Positions 1 to 12,745 of a stretch of DNA of 64,000 nucleotides are shown piece by piece; the first letter of the stretch is position 1, and every line of letters starts with the position of its first letter. A program made the position numbers and the translations under genes. Location of the stretch: positions 310,818 through 374,817 of the forward strand of contig NW_008708206.1 in NCBI RefSeq assembly GCF_000327385.1, given 5' to 3'. Source of the stretch: Lottia gigantea (Eukaryota > Mollusca > Gastropoda > Lottiidae). The notes under the pieces are model-generated. The model did not search any database. It was given only the letters and a program-made list of their open reading frames with translations, and was not told where the DNA came from.

Positions 1-137
1 TAAGTGAAGTCATAAAGCACTTAGTTTTAGTGGAATTGCTGACGTCTGATTGAAAATAGGAGTCGTGCAAATTTATGCTATCACTGTGCCCGATACACAT
101 AAAAAACAAATAGACAACCTCTTTACAATCCCTTTAA
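1..137. mobile_element. MITE family A, right part (cut by window edge)
   Basis: Family A is a palindromic element whose right arm has landmarks GACGTCATCAAA, ACAGACGTCTGATTGAAAA, ATGGTGCAAATTGATGC, CGATACACAT and CTCTTTACAATCCC, then TTTAA. This copy keeps the right arm, ending in TTAA at 134-137; the left half is missing at the window edge. Confidence 0.75.
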
Positions 138-752
138 AGCTAGGTTATGTCATAACAGGGACTTGTATTATAATGCTGAATGGTTTAAAAGCATTGATAT
201 GCATTGAATATACTTGTTTAAAAGCATTGAATATATCTGTTTGAAAAGAAAATGATATATATCTGAATACAACTTGCGCTTCAGCACCCCTGAAATTCAA
301 CAAAAATGTAACATTAAAGTTTAGCATTTTGTCACTAAAGGGCGTTATAACCTTTTGATAAAACCGATATCATGATGTTATCGAAGTGAGGACAAAAAAT
401 AGTTAACATAGGAACTACAAAACAAAACCAAAAAAGATTTAATCAAATAGTTCAACTAGATCTCCATGTACCTTAAAAATTGTACATGCAAAGTAAAACT
501 AGATATCTCTTTCCTTTGGACTAAATTTTACAGTTATTTTTTTTGCTCAGTTGCATTAAGAAATTTCTGTTTATTTCATAAGGCAGAGTGATTCTTAGTT
601 ATTTTAGTTCGTTTATTAATTTGATTAAAAAATTTTTAAAAAAAACGGTCCGATTTCAGAAAGTGTACATCACATCTTCACTGTTGATGTTAGATACGTT
701 TACATTGTTTCTAACTTAAAGTGAAAATCTTAAATTTTTGCGACTTTAAAAT

Positions 753-777
753 TGATATATATATATATATATATATA
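753..777. repeat. (TA)n microsatellite
   Basis: About eleven uninterrupted TA dinucleotides. Confidence 0.9.
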
Positions 778-1246
778 GATATAATCTTAAATGTGAACAT
801 AATTCCATTGCCAGACAAAAGTTATTAAAGATAATATTTTGAGGTATTTTTACACTGTCAGATTTATAAAGTACAGTGTTATTTCAAGTATCACTTCCTG
901 ATTATGAAAATGACATTTTATTGCAACTAACTTCATCATATATTCAACTTAAGTATGAATTTATTGCAATTTATACCAATGAAATATTTTAGCTGGCTTT
1001 ATAAGTTACATCTGTCCTTATTAGCCCATTAGGTGTCGAAAAGTAGGAAGTAAACTTTCATTTTGTTTCATAAGATATGCAACTTGATTAAGTAAATTCA
1101 TATAAAATGGCAATGGTTTTTTTTACAAAACTTCATTTTCTTGAAATCTCTGCCATTGAAAAGGAAAATTAAAATATTTCAAAACAATATTTGAGGAAGT
1201 TATATGATCAAATTAGAAGAAATTTTAACAGAAAAAGATACTTAAT

Positions 1247-1548
1247 TACTTCAACTAAATGCTTGGCAAGTGACAGTTTTAACTTAAATTGAAATGTATA
1301 AGAGAAAAAAGCATGAGTTCATCAGTGTTAACAAGAGATAAACAGTAATGATAAGCTAATCTTGACACTTTATGATAATTTACTATAAGCTTATATACTT
1401 CAACTAAATGCTTAGCATATAACTAACTTTAACTCATTTCATCAACAAAACAGTCTCAGTGTTGAAATATATAAGAGAAAAAAAGTATGAATCTATCAGT
1501 GTTAAGAAGAGATAAACAGGCATGATAAGCTAATCTTGGCATTTTACA
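1247..1548. repeat. Diverged direct duplication, ~149 bp unit
   Basis: TACTTCAACTAAATGCTT recurs at 1247 and 1396, followed in both by ATAAGAGAAAAAA, AAGAGATAAACAG and GATAAGCTAATCTTG. Two copies only. Confidence 0.75.
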
Positions 1549-1916
1549 TTCTCAGTTGGAGATTTCATCACTTTCATCTAAAAGATTAGATGTAAAAACT
1601 ACCTACTGTACTGAAAGATGTCTACAGCTATGAGGAATTCAAATACATATAAAATGAAAAATCTTTGGTCAATTTTTATGCTTTGAATGAATTGAATATT
1701 AAAGTGGCCATTTGGGCAGATTTAAAGAGCATTTGTGATAAACTTTGAAAATTAACAGTTTTTGAAAGCAAATTATGTAATGTTCATCAAACAATGATAT
1801 CAAAATATGACATATATGGAAAAGCCCAAATTCATCAAATGAATCTCAATGAGAGACAATCATCGTATTATCAAAAATTTTTGGAATTCAGATTTAAAAG
1901 AAAATTACCTTGTAAA

Positions 1917-2270
1917 TTAAGGATGGGTTTCCTTATTTTTTAGAGTCAAATTAAGCAAACTATTTGATTATCATGTATTTTTAATCATATCATTATGTTC
2001 TTATTGCATATAATTAAGAGTTTAACCAATCATAAATGTCTGTGTTTGTACAGTCTGGATAAACAAAAAAAGACTTTTTGACCTTTCTTGATCGGTCCAT
2101 CATTGGAATTCTACTGGTAATTCTCTTCTAATTTAGCTAATTATGAATAAATTATGGACTTGTGAGACAAACTGTTATTTTTCTAAGTCATAAGAACACC
2201 TCTACTTTCTATTCATATAAGTATTAGCATTTTCATTTTCCTAAATGAAAATAAGGAAACCCATCTTTAA
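1917..2270. mobile_element. MITE family C (354 bp)
   Basis: Family C has short terminal inverted repeats (TTAAGGATGGGTTTCCTTAT and ATAAGGAAACCCATCTTTAA) and a non-palindromic interior with GTACAGTCTGGATAAAC, GGAATTCTACTGGTAATTC and ACACCTCTACTTTCTATTC. TTAA lies at both edges. It has no ORF. Confidence 0.85.
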
Positions 2271-2469
2271 TGTAGTGATATTTGCATTGAATCTTTATGG
2301 ATAATACGTTTTTTTTAAAACAGCCAAGTTTGTGTTATCTAAGTTTTTCAAAAAACTGAAGTTTACTTGTTGCTTTGAAAACATGAATTAATGAATCAAT
2401 TCAGATTTGAAAGAAAACTTGCCTTGAAAAGTGAAGTATGGTAATTAAATTTGCATTGAATCTTAAAAT

Positions 2470-2720
2470 CTCAAATTTTTCACCTCCAAGTATCTCACTT
2501 TTTGTTGTTTTGCCAGACATGAATGACATCTGTATAAAAAAAACCCTTACATAAATTAATCAATAAATGAATCAAAAATGAAAAAAAAAATTTTTTTCAA
2601 AAATCTCAAAAGTATGTCAAAAATTGAAAGTTTTTTTGTTGTTTTGTCAGACATGAATGGCAACTGTATACAAACCCTGTAGATTAAGTAGGCGATAAAT
2701 CATTAAAAAAAAAGTGTAGT
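2470..2720. repeat. Diverged direct duplication, ~134 bp unit
   Basis: The motif TTGTTGTTTTGCCAGACATG recurs 134 bp later as TTGTTGTTTTGTCAGACATG. AATGAATCAAAAATG-like and poly-A/T runs lie between them. Confidence 0.55.
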
Positions 2721-3344
2721 AGCCAACAGATAAGATTTTCTACCGTTTGGTATGTAGTTGATTGGATTTTAACAAGTGGCCTGGTCTAACTATAAGTAAT
2801 ATCGCGTTTCATGCTTGGTATATTGCATTCACCTGACTTGACCTCTGAATGGCTGCCTCTAGGCTAGTGAACTACAGATAGGAACACTCACCTTTGCCCA
2901 CAAACCTGTAATGTTATATCTCTACTAAATATTATTAAACCTGTTGAAATCTATCTCGGACCTGTCACTCAAATTCGGCCCAAATGACCATGAAACTGTC
3001 CAGTTAACTACTAATTTTAGACAAACATGAAAGAATTGTGGCCATTTTCTGATGAATAAATAATATGAAAGTGAATGAATTCAGGATCAAGTTACACCAG
3101 TTATTTGTTTAAGAGAAAATTGAATTTTAATGACAGTTGTGGTAAAAAATCCCCCAAATTGTATTTTGCTAATTTCAAGGCTAATTTTTAAGAAATATGA
3201 ATTTAACACTTGTTGTTTTTCAGAAAAATACAATTTTTTGCTATCAATGGCTTTTATATTACTAAAGCTCATCTCCAAATTTGTTGGAATTGCCTAATCT
3301 AATTTAGCATATTTTTGGTTGATTTTGAATTGACTTATACACCA

Positions 3345-3610
3345 ATTTAACTGGAAGCTATGTAGACTTTCGGTGGAGAAGTTGACAAACCAATTTGAAC
3401 AGTAGTATCAGGTGTTCCGAAGATAAAGCTTAAAGTTGGTAGGTTTAAGAATGGGCTCAGGGACAGTTTTGTCCAAAATTAGGCTATTGATGTGTGATAA
3501 ATATGTCAAAAGAGCCTTAATAGCTATATAGACTCTCAAAAAGATAGGTTGAAAATTTGAAAAAACCCAATTGCAAAATGACATCAGGAGTAAGCATGCC
3601 CTGCTAAACT
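3345..3610. repeat. Low-copy dispersed repeat (also at 4475-4560 and 13085-13180)
   Basis: GTTGACAAACCAATTTG, TCAGGTGTTCCGAAG and GCATGCCCTGCTAAA motifs match GTTGACAAACTCAGTC and CATGCCCTGCTTTG at 4475-4560, and the reverse complement of GGACATGCCCTACTT-type sequence at 13085-13180. No ends are resolved. Confidence 0.4.
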
Positions 3611-3791
3611 AAAATGGATAACCTTGAAGAGTAGAAATAAGCCATATATACTCTAATATAACATTTCGTGTATAGCTGATATGTTATGCTCCAGTTAGCA
3701 GTGAAACTTTTTAACAGTAAAAGCTTTTTGTGTTGAGATAAATGTCATCATTTTAATATCTATATCTTAGAAAGGTGTACTGAGCCCAAGC

Positions 3792-4061
3792 TTAAAGGTT
3801 TTGTAAAGAGGATTTCTAAATTGTTTTTGTGTATCGGGCACAGTGATAACATCAATTTGCGCTATTCCACTACTAAAACTAAGCAGTGTTTGATGACATC
3901 ACTAATCGCAAAGGACTTATGTGATAAAGCATATTTTGCCATTAGTGACGTCATCAAATTGCAGGAACATCTAACTGAAAATTGGAATGGTGCAAATTGA
4001 TTCCATCAGTGTCCCCCATACACGAAAAAAAAATAAGAAAACCTCTTTACAATCTCTTTAA
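3792..4061. mobile_element. MITE family A, full copy (270 bp)
   Basis: Both arms are present. The left arm runs TTAAAGGTTTTGTAAAGAGG, then TGTGTATCGGGCAC and CAATTTGCGC. The right arm runs TGGTGCAAATTGAT, CAGTGTCC, then CCTCTTTACAATCTC and TTTAA. The centre holds two inverted GATGACATCACTAATCGCAAA / TTAGTGACGTCATCA motifs. TTAA lies at both outer edges. No ORF is visible. Confidence 0.85.
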
Positions 4062-4449
4062 AGGGATATAGTCAGACTGAATTGTAGACTGACTAAATTT
4101 CAGATGTACAACAGCAATTTCCTTGTTTATGCTGATTTAACAATGTAAAAACTGAGCCAAAAGCATATTCAGCTAATATTTTAATTTCATTTGAAACGGT
4201 CTTTGATATTCATAGATTTAAAAGAAAGCCACATTTTATCTTCAAGACAGTGACATTTAAATTGAAATGTAAAAGCTCATATAAAATCAATCATTTTTGA
4301 TTTAAAAATTTTGAATTATTATCTTATCTTACCATAAAAATTTATTACGCAAGATGATTTATTTATATATTTTAAGTCTTACAAAACATTACATAAACTG
4401 AAAGATAAGATAAGTGAACATTAGCTATGTGGACTCTCTCAAAGGAATG

Positions 4450-4486
4450 TTAAGGGGATTTGTTAAGTTTTTATGTGTATGGGAGG
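4450..4486 (+). mobile_element. MITE family A, left-arm remnant
   Basis: TTAAGGGGATTTGTTAAG followed by TTTTTATGTGTATGGG resembles the left terminus of family A. The rest of the element is not recognisable. Confidence 0.4.
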
Positions 4487-4887
4487 AATGTTAAGTTGAC
4501 AAACTCAGTCATAAAGTGGTTTCAGGTTTTCTGTAAAGGTGACCATGCCCTGCTTTGTTAGCCACAGTAGAAAATGTAATGGATCTCAAATAAAAAAAAA
4601 TTGATTTTAATAGATATTTTATTTGACTTTAAAACTGACAATTTGTGGGAAATATATTGAAAAAAATATCGAAAATAATTTATTTAAAAGGACATTCAAA
4701 CACATATTTGATATTTTGAAAGAAGGGTATTTATGAAATGAGTTTAATGGTATTGTTAGCCAAGCCTTTAGGCAAGGTTATAATTGAATGGATTTGGATA
4801 TTGAATCATCCAGGAAGTGGTTTCTGTGTGATGATACATTGAAAGTATAAAACTGGAAAAATGTAAAATTGACTTTATCATTTGTCC

Positions 4888-5247
4888 TTAAAGATGGGTT
4901 TCCTTATCTTTTAGCGTCAAATTAAGCAAACTATTTGATTAATTTGTGTTTCTAATGAATTATCATGCATTCTTAATCATTTCATTATGTTTTAATTTAT
5001 TGCATTTAATTAATAGTTTTAACCAGTCGTAAATGCCCATGTATCTACAGTCTGGATAAACAAAAAAAAAAACCTTTGTCCTTTCTTGATCAGTTACTCA
5101 TTGGAATTCTGCTGGTAATTCTCTTCTAGTTATGAATTAATTATGGGCATGTGAGACAGACTGGTATTTTAGAACACCTCTACTTTCTATTCATATAAGT
5201 ATTAACATTTTCATTTTCATAAATAAAAATAAGGGAACCATCTTTAA
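4888..5247. mobile_element. MITE family C (360 bp)
   Basis: TTAAAGATGGGTTTCCTTAT starts the element and AAGGGAACCATCTTTAA ends it. The interior is collinear with the copy at 1917-2270, including the CTGGATAAAC, CATTGGAATTCTGCTGG and AACACCTCTACTTTC segments, with small indels. Confidence 0.85.
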
Positions 5248-6970
5248 TTAAAGGAACTTTATCTCATTTTGCATATGGACCAAAAATTTGAAATTCTTGA
5301 AAATAACAGTTATTTACAGAATTTATGAAGTGGTTAAGTTCTGTTATTCCACAATTATGCCATCAAAAGCTGGAAATGAGTCTTAGATTATCTAAGAAAT
5401 GGAATTAAGTTAAATTTATTAAACATCAGTATATAGCATGTGACCTCAAAATTATATTTTATATAAAGAATATAATTATATTTAGTATATGTTATAAATT
5501 TGACTGTTTATAAAACAAAATCAATTATATTGATTGCTGATCATAGACAGATATTATTAACCATTCTTTTTTTGCATTCAATGGATTATTAAGTCTGTAA
5601 AGGTAGGACATATATTAGAATTTTTATGTGCATTGGGACATTAACTATCTTTGTTCTATTCTAAACTCCCTGTACAATATTCAGGAATTTCTGAAAAACA
5701 ATGGAATTTGTTTTAGTTCCAACCCATTTGAAATAACATGAATTTTTTATGTTTAAGAAGTGCATATAAAAGAGATGTGTTTAGAACCTTGTCCACTTTT
5801 TCATCCAATCAGCATCGGCTAAATTTATTATTTTGTGAAAATATATTTCATTAAGAATTTTTCAATCACATGACATATGACTGACAGCTAGTGTTAGGTT
5901 GAAAGATGATTTTAAGTAAAAGTTTGTGGTAAAGAAGTGTGCTCCTTTGCTTCTCTCACTCTGCCCACTTCTTAACCAAGAATTTTTACATAATTTCTAA
6001 CAATTACATAAAATTCTGGAAAACCTCCATAAGGATACCTCCATTACTATGAAAAGAATGGTGAATGATATTTGTATATATAGGATTTATCTCAGGAATT
6101 CATATTAAATTTTTGAATGTTTTCAATTTGATTAAAATACATATCTAGATGTTTCACTTCTAGATTTTGCTGAGCATGATCGCATGATCTGAAGAAATTT
6201 TCATGCCACCTGTGTTCTAGGTCACTTTATATTCAACAAATCAAATCCTTTATCTACAACATGAGAGGGATGTTTTTGATTGGTTGGCATAAAGAATGCC
6301 AAATCATGGTTCAAAATTTGATTGAACACAATTTAAAGAAGAATTTCTTCAGATCACGATTTATTCGCCTTGAGATCTATATTTCAATCAGATCGGATTG
6401 TTATTGTATGAAGTGCTTTTTAACTTTAATATTAGAGAGTTCATTATCAAAGTCAGGGAAATTCAGATTTATAAAATAACAAGATATATCTATGATATTA
6501 GAAGTATGATCAATTTATTCAAATTTTGAGAGATAAGCCTAGTTGTTATTTTCTGATTTTATGATAAATGCAGTTGAAAATTATATAACCTATTGTCTGA
6601 GCAAAGTGGAAAGTTTTTAAATTTTTTCCAATATTTTTTTGAGAATTGGAATAGCAGTCTGAAATAGTACTGTTAGTCTTAGAATATCTTTGCGTTGATA
6701 CAATATAAACAATAGCATGCATTATGTCTTCAAAATTTGTTTCTACAGATTAAACTTTTCAGCCATAATTTAGGGAGTTTTTGGGGTTGAAATTTCTAGG
6801 AGAGAAATGTGTTGCTTGTTGAAAAAAAACTTTTTGCTTTGCTCAGACAATAACAGCTGATAAAGTAACACTGTTGTGGTTTTATTAGGAAATTAGCATT
6901 TTGTGGATCCAGACAATAGATTCAAATGGGATTAAAATGATTTTTCTGAGTAGAATAGGCCACAGACATC
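5248..6970. other. AT-rich non-coding DNA
   Basis: No credible exon or repeat boundary is seen. The 72-codon plus frame at 6261 has no domain and no splice context that I trust. Confidence 0.45.
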
Positions 6971-7056
6971 GGAATGAAATTTGGAGTGGTGCAAATTGAT
7001 GCTATCAATGTCCCAAGTAGACATAAAAAATAGAAACCTTTTTGAAACCCCTTTAA
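6971..7056. mobile_element. MITE family A, right-arm fragment
   Basis: GAGTGGTGCAAATTGATGC, TATCAATGTCCC and ACCCCTTTAA preserve the outer right arm with TTAA at 7053-7056. The left arm and centre are missing. Confidence 0.65.
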
Positions 7057-8329
7057 ACCTTTGAATACTACCAGTCGCTTTTCTGGCCACAAAACAGCCT
7101 TAGAACTCGGTGTTCAAGGAGTTAATTCAATGTGATGTAACCCAAGTTGCTGATCCTCCGTATCCAATAAAACTGACATGACATTTGATCGATTGTTAAT
7201 GTTTTCTTAAATTGAATCAGTGTATGAGATATTGAACCATGTTGATCGTTCGTTATATTTTATTTAATTTTCCCGTTTTTTTATTACACATAACTCAAAT
7301 TGATTCTTCAAGATTTTGGAAGGGTCTTGAAAATGGTCCTGATTTTGAGTTATGTTTGCTTTTAGTGGTGTTCATTTTTAATTATGTATAGAATGTTCTG
7401 AAACACTTTCAGAAGGTGTTCTTTTCACATAACGCATTCAACAAGAATTAGGCTACGCATTTTTGTGAACATAATGTTTGAACATTTACTTTGTGAGAAC
7501 ATAATGTTTTTGTCATGCTGCGTAGTAATTCATGTGACATGAGCGCGATCAGGAGTGATACGCGATAAGGATTGATAAGAACATAACAACATAATTATGA
7601 ATATAATGTATAATAAAATACTAGACATTTTACTATTTTAATAGTATGGTTTCTGATAATAACGTGCTGATATTGTTATGTTTATTTGTAAATAAAAATC
7701 ATGTTATAATGTTACTATTTTGATTTTGTTTTATGTTATTATTTAGCCTGTTGATACTTCATTTCTATTAACCATCCTTCTTCATACCGGCTTTTTCATT
7801 TTAGCTCTTGATGTAACGGTACATTTCACCACGTTTCAAAATTTCTTCTTTTTAAGGCCTTTAGAACTTAAGGTAAAGGCCTTTGCTTAAAAATGCTCTG
7901 TATTATATTTTATCATAAGTTTTAAAGATTAAGTCATCTGATTGGTCAGTTAGTAAAATTAACTTTAAATTTATTTATAACGACCAATCAGATTACTGTA
8001 ATTTAAGTCATGGAATGAAGGCACCCTTTTAGCTCGATCATTTTGAGATAATTCTGATCTTTTCAAGGACGAGTATTCTATACTCTTAGAATGTAAATAA
8101 TGATTACCAATACCCACCTGTTATGAAATGTCTGAACTTATTTTTTTGAATAATATTAATTGACCTCTTGTCTAGGGTCAAAAGGTCAAAGTTCAGACAG
8201 GCAATACATATCAGTCATGTAAAGCTTGTTGTTATCATTGTCATCTGCTCAATAAATGAAAAAAATATGAAATACGATTGATTGACTTATGTTGCATTTT
8301 ATATTCTCAATAGCATCTGCAAGGAAAAC
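7057..8329. other. Non-coding DNA
   Basis: Apart from the small inverted repeat near 7936-7993, nothing is recognised. Confidence 0.45.
7930..8000. repeat. Short inverted repeat
   Basis: ATCTGATTGGTC (7936-7947) and GACCAATCAGAT (7982-7993) are exact reverse complements around an AT-rich loop. This is possibly the core of a small decayed foldback element. Confidence 0.5.
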
Positions 8330-8775
8330 CCTTGTTTGTAGCCCCTGTTCCCTGGTTTTCAGCAGCCTTGTCCTGCTTGCTAATCTCAACGTGTATAGCC
8401 CCTGTTCCCTGGTGTTCAGCAGCTAAAAGGAAATGTCTTGCTTGATAACCTAAAAGTCTGTAGTTGCTGTTCCCTGGTTTTCAGCAGCTGCAACGAAATG
8501 TCTTGCTTGTTTATCTCAATGTCTATTGCCCCTGTTACCTGGTTCTCAGCAGTCGCGAGGAAATGTCTTGCTTGATAATCTAAAAGTCTGTAGTTGCTGT
8601 TCCCTGGTTTTCAGCAGCTGCAACGAAATGTCTTGCTTGTTTATCTCAATGTCTATTGCCCCTGTTACCTGGTTCTCAGCAGCTGCAAGGAAATGTCTTG
8701 CTTGATAATCTAAAAGTCTGTAGTCACAGTTCCCTGGTTTTCAGCAGCTGCAAGGAAATTTCTTGCCTGTTATGT
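8330..8775. repeat. 65-bp minisatellite with 130-bp higher-order unit
   Basis: Seven units carry CCTGGTTTTCAGCAG (landmarks 8350, 8407, 8472, 8537, 8602, 8667, 8732). Units alternate between TGTTCCCTGGTTTTC and TGTTACCTGGTTCTC types, giving a 130-bp higher-order period in the centre. Confidence 0.9.
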
Positions 8776-9099
8776 CAATGGCTGTAGCCTCCATCGTTTA
8801 GGACTCATCCACATCAATTAGGTTCATGATCTTTGTCATCAATGAACGCAAGAAGACATTGATCTCTTGGTACACGCTGTGTGCACTGTACCGGTTTGAA
8901 ATATCCGACTGTTGACTCATCGTGAAAACAGAAAGGGATGACAACGTTCCTGGGGAAACGCAAGTTTGGTTTTCTAAGCACTTAACCCCTTGACAATATT
9001 CGAGTTCATAATAATTAATCTGTACTCAAACGCTTCATTCGATTCAATTGATATATTGGGAAGTTGAATAAAACGTTGAGTGTGATTGTGGAGGAACTA

Positions 9100-9570
9100 T
9101 ATTTCAACTCGATAAAATAAAGACGAAGTTCACAATGTTGTGTGTTTTGGGGGAAATCTTTCTGTGATAGTGGCATTGGTCTCCTTTTTCAATTTCCAAC
9201 CGTTATACGCTGGAATGTTATAAGTTGAGTTCATATGTCAAGACAAAATTTTCAACTCAATGAAAAAAAAGACAAAGTATAAAATGTGCACTGGATGATA
9301 TTTTTTCTAGGACAGTGGCATTGGTCTTCATGCATTTTTTCGACTTCCATCTGTCATGAGGAATTGCTGTCTTTTTCTACGATGGAACTATATATATGAT
9401 ATGATACTGTCAAGGTATCTGTCAAGAAAAAGACAAATTTTCAACTCCATTAAAAAACGAAGTTCATAATGTTGTTTGTTTTCGGGGAAATCTTTCTGGG
9501 ATAGTGGCATTTGTCTCCTTTTTTCAATTTTCAACGCTTATATATATAAAGTTGAGCGTTCTCCCGTGTG
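9100..9570. repeat. Diverged tandem repeat, ~3 units of 150-190 bp
   Basis: Each unit has TTTCAACTC, an AAAGACGAAGTTCA-like segment, TAGTGGCATTGGTCTCC and a TTTTTCAATTT segment. Copies start near 9105, 9250 and 9435 and are clearly aged. Confidence 0.65.
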
Positions 9571-10794
9571 TCAAGGGACTATATATCACATAGCACATAT
9601 AACAACTGTCAAGACAAATCTAGTGTCAAGATAGTAAAGATATTGATATTACTTTAATGTCCAGTTTGAATACAAAGACCATTTCTCTATAAGATATAGT
9701 ACAATAGATATAAAACTTGAATAGTGACCACATTACATTTAGTCCGAGAACAAGTCTGAGCTGTCAATAGTGCCCTAGTCTGATTGACATGCGGAAGCTG
9801 TGGATTACTAAAGTCATTGCTGATCTGAAGAAATTCTTTAAAATTGCGTTCAAAGAGACGTTACTTATACTTTTTGGTCACAATGCAAACATTTTTCAAC
9901 AATGATCGATGCGGTTATTTCATTTGATAAGTTGAATATTCTAAGTAACCATGAAATCGAGGTGTAAGTTAGGGCACAAAACAATTACTCAGGTTAAAAT
10001 ATCAAACATAAAAATCAAAACCCGCATTTCGGTAAAATCAGATAGGGAATTTAAGAATTCTACAGAAATATAAATCGATACCCTATGTACAACATCAGTT
10101 CGGTAGAATTTTTTATATAAAAAAAACAAGTTATATATGTGTATACAAATGAATATCTTAATTTCAAATCTTTGAATATAACGCACTGAGGCTGTTAGTG
10201 GACTCGATTGTTCCTTAGGTCATTCCTTGATTATCATCCGGTGAAAAGTCCAGAGAAATCTACCAATTGGATTATAATTTCCGATTCACCGACAGAACGG
10301 AAGTTCTTTGTCAATCACCTTTCTTTGACTATACCCAAGTGACCGTTACCCGGACTATGACCACATATGGTCTTATAATATATGCTCTATTAACTTCGCT
10401 AATGTTATATAAAAATACTGATAAAAGAATGAAGTATCTTAGGTCCTCAGTGAATCCAGCTAAAAATAGATTCAACTTCTCACCTTACTCTAGAAATCCT
10501 TGACGAGATTTCAGAGTTTCAATAGTATCTCATCAATAAGTCATTCTCGTACTCTCTGACCTGAATAATATACCATAATGTCATTACAAGATGGCAGATA
10601 ACCCACAAAACCAGAAATTATATTCTTCTTCTCTGTACTTGTTCTAAGCTAATATAATAAACGCCAATTACGTTACAGATACGTTGAAGTGCTGGAGCTT
10701 AATAATCAGTAAATATACCTACTATAATAATAATGACAGGAAAAAACCTTTTACTCTCTGACTACATTGAGCTTTGAATCGAATTTTCACTCTC
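9571..10794. other. Non-coding DNA
   Basis: Two small opposed frames (65 codons minus at 9989-10186, 78 codons plus at 10267-10503) lack recognisable motifs. Nothing else is seen. Confidence 0.4.
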
Positions 10795-11765
10795 AATAGT
10801 TATCCATATTACAAAGTGTAACATAATTTTGGGAATATAATTCTAGATATAGCTATCCATGTTACAAAGTGTAACATAATTTTGGGAATATAATACTAGA
10901 TATAGCTATTCATATGCACCTAAAGTAACATAAGTTTGGGGATATTTAACCCAAATGTAACATAATTTTGGGAATATAATACTAAATAGAGCTATCCATG
11001 TTACACAGTGTAACATAATTTTGGGAATATAATACTAAATATAGCTATCCATGTTACAAAGCGTAACATAATTTTTGGAATATAATACTAAATATAGTTA
11101 TCCATGTTACAAAGCGTAACATAATTTTGGGAATATAATACTAAATATAGCTATCCATGTTACACAGTGTAACATAATTTTGGAAATATAATACTAGATA
11201 TATCTATTCATACGCACCTAAAGTAACATAATTTGGGGGATATGTAACCCAAATAGTTATCCATATTACAAAGTGTAACATAATTTTGGAAATATAATAC
11301 TAAATATAGCTATCCATGTAACACAGTGTAACATAATTTTTGGAATATAATACTAAATATAGCTATCCATGTTACAAAGTGTAACATAATTTTGGTAATA
11401 TAATACTACATTTATAGCTATCCATGTTACAAAGTGTAACATAATTTTGGGAATATAATACTAAATATAGCTATCCATGTTACAAAGTGCAACATAATTT
11501 TGGGAATATAATACTCAATATAGCTATCTATGTTACAAAGTGTAACATAATTTTGGGAATATAATACTAAATTTAGCTATCCATGTTACACGGTGTAACA
11601 TAATTTTGGGAATATAATACTAAATATAGTTATCCATATTACAAAGTGTAACATAATTTTGGGAATATAATACTAAATATAGCTATCCATATGCACCAAA
11701 CTGTAACAAAATTTTAGGAATATAATACTAAATATAGCTATCCATGTTACAAACCAATATAGTTT
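10795..11765. repeat. ~53-bp minisatellite, about 17 units
   Basis: The unit reads TAGCTATCCATGTTACAAAG, TGTAACATAATTTTGGG, AATATAATACTAAATA. Each unit contains a small stem GTTAC-(5)-GTAAC. Variant units near 10912, 11215 and 11690 have CACCTAAAGTAAC or CACCAAACTGTAAC instead. Confidence 0.95.
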
Positions 11766-12290
11766 TAAATCCATTTTTGATAGATTAACATGGTTTACTA
11801 GGAATTTAATATTGGACAATAGTGTTAAAATTATCAGAAAATTAGTTAGAGGTGTATGGAGTAACGCTCCAGTGACCTTTAAAAAGCATAGATCCTGACC
11901 TTGTAAGAGAAACTGAATGGTTCCCCATGGTCCATCCGTGGTGCCAAGATCGAAAATTCAAAACTGCGATACATGTATATTTGGCAGAGTAAGCTGTTTC
12001 AGACTTACACATTATGTACACTAACATCGACGAACATAAAGAATTAGGACTAAAAAACACCAAAACCAGGTGGAAATTAAATGCATTCTAAGCTGCCAGT
12101 TAATAGCATTTCTATATAAACATCTTTAAAATCATTTAGGTTCTGTCAAACATAGAAGTGAAGTGTTCAACATTTTATCGTTTAATCTAACAAGATGTAG
12201 CCGTGTTATTCTTAATAGGAAGGTCATTTTTAACAGAAATCTTCTCTTCAAATATATTCATATTCATAATATATGGTTATAATGCATATC

Positions 12291-12462
12291 TTAAAGGGAA
12301 TGTAAAGAGGTTATCTAAATTTTTTTATGTTTTTTGGGTATATTTATAGCAATAATTTGCACCATTCCAGTTTTCAATCAGACGTGGAATTGCACAGACG
12401 TCTGACTGAAATTGATGCTATCAGTGTTCACATACATCATTAAGAATATATCTTTACAATTT
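12291..12462. mobile_element. MITE family A, short internally deleted copy
   Basis: The left arm (TTAAAGGGAATGTAAAGAGG, ATAATTTGCACCATTCC, TTTTCAATCAGACGT) is joined almost directly to a degraded right arm (GACGTCTGACTGAAATTGA, ATGCTATCAGTG, TCTTTACAAT). Most of the centre has been lost, which makes it a compact foldback. Confidence 0.7.
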
Positions 12463-12745
12463 TGATCTGATTGCAATTTATATTTTTATTAAGAATTCAT
12501 GCTAACCAACATTGCCACAAAAGTTGGAAGACATTTTATAAAAATGATATTCCACAGTTTCTCTTATGACGTGGACATAGCTCCTATTGAATAGAGCGTT
12601 TGATTGGTCAAATATATTAATGATCGTAGTACATACTAATGTGTAACAAACTGCTAGGACCACAAGTGGATTCACTCATAGAAAAATCACAAAACAAAGC
12701 TTCTAGATAAAGTCTTTGAATGGCATTTAGCAATTGTGAGTACGA

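Larger units (their letters stand above)
138..1916. other. AT-rich non-coding DNA
   Basis: Apart from the TA run and the 149-bp duplication, I see no gene or recognisable element. Only short open frames occur. Intron or intergenic status cannot be told. Confidence 0.5.

Noticed and set aside
10795-11765. CRISPR-like array of regular repeats with short palindromes
   Set aside because: The whole unit is repeated, with no unique spacers; this is a eukaryotic minisatellite.
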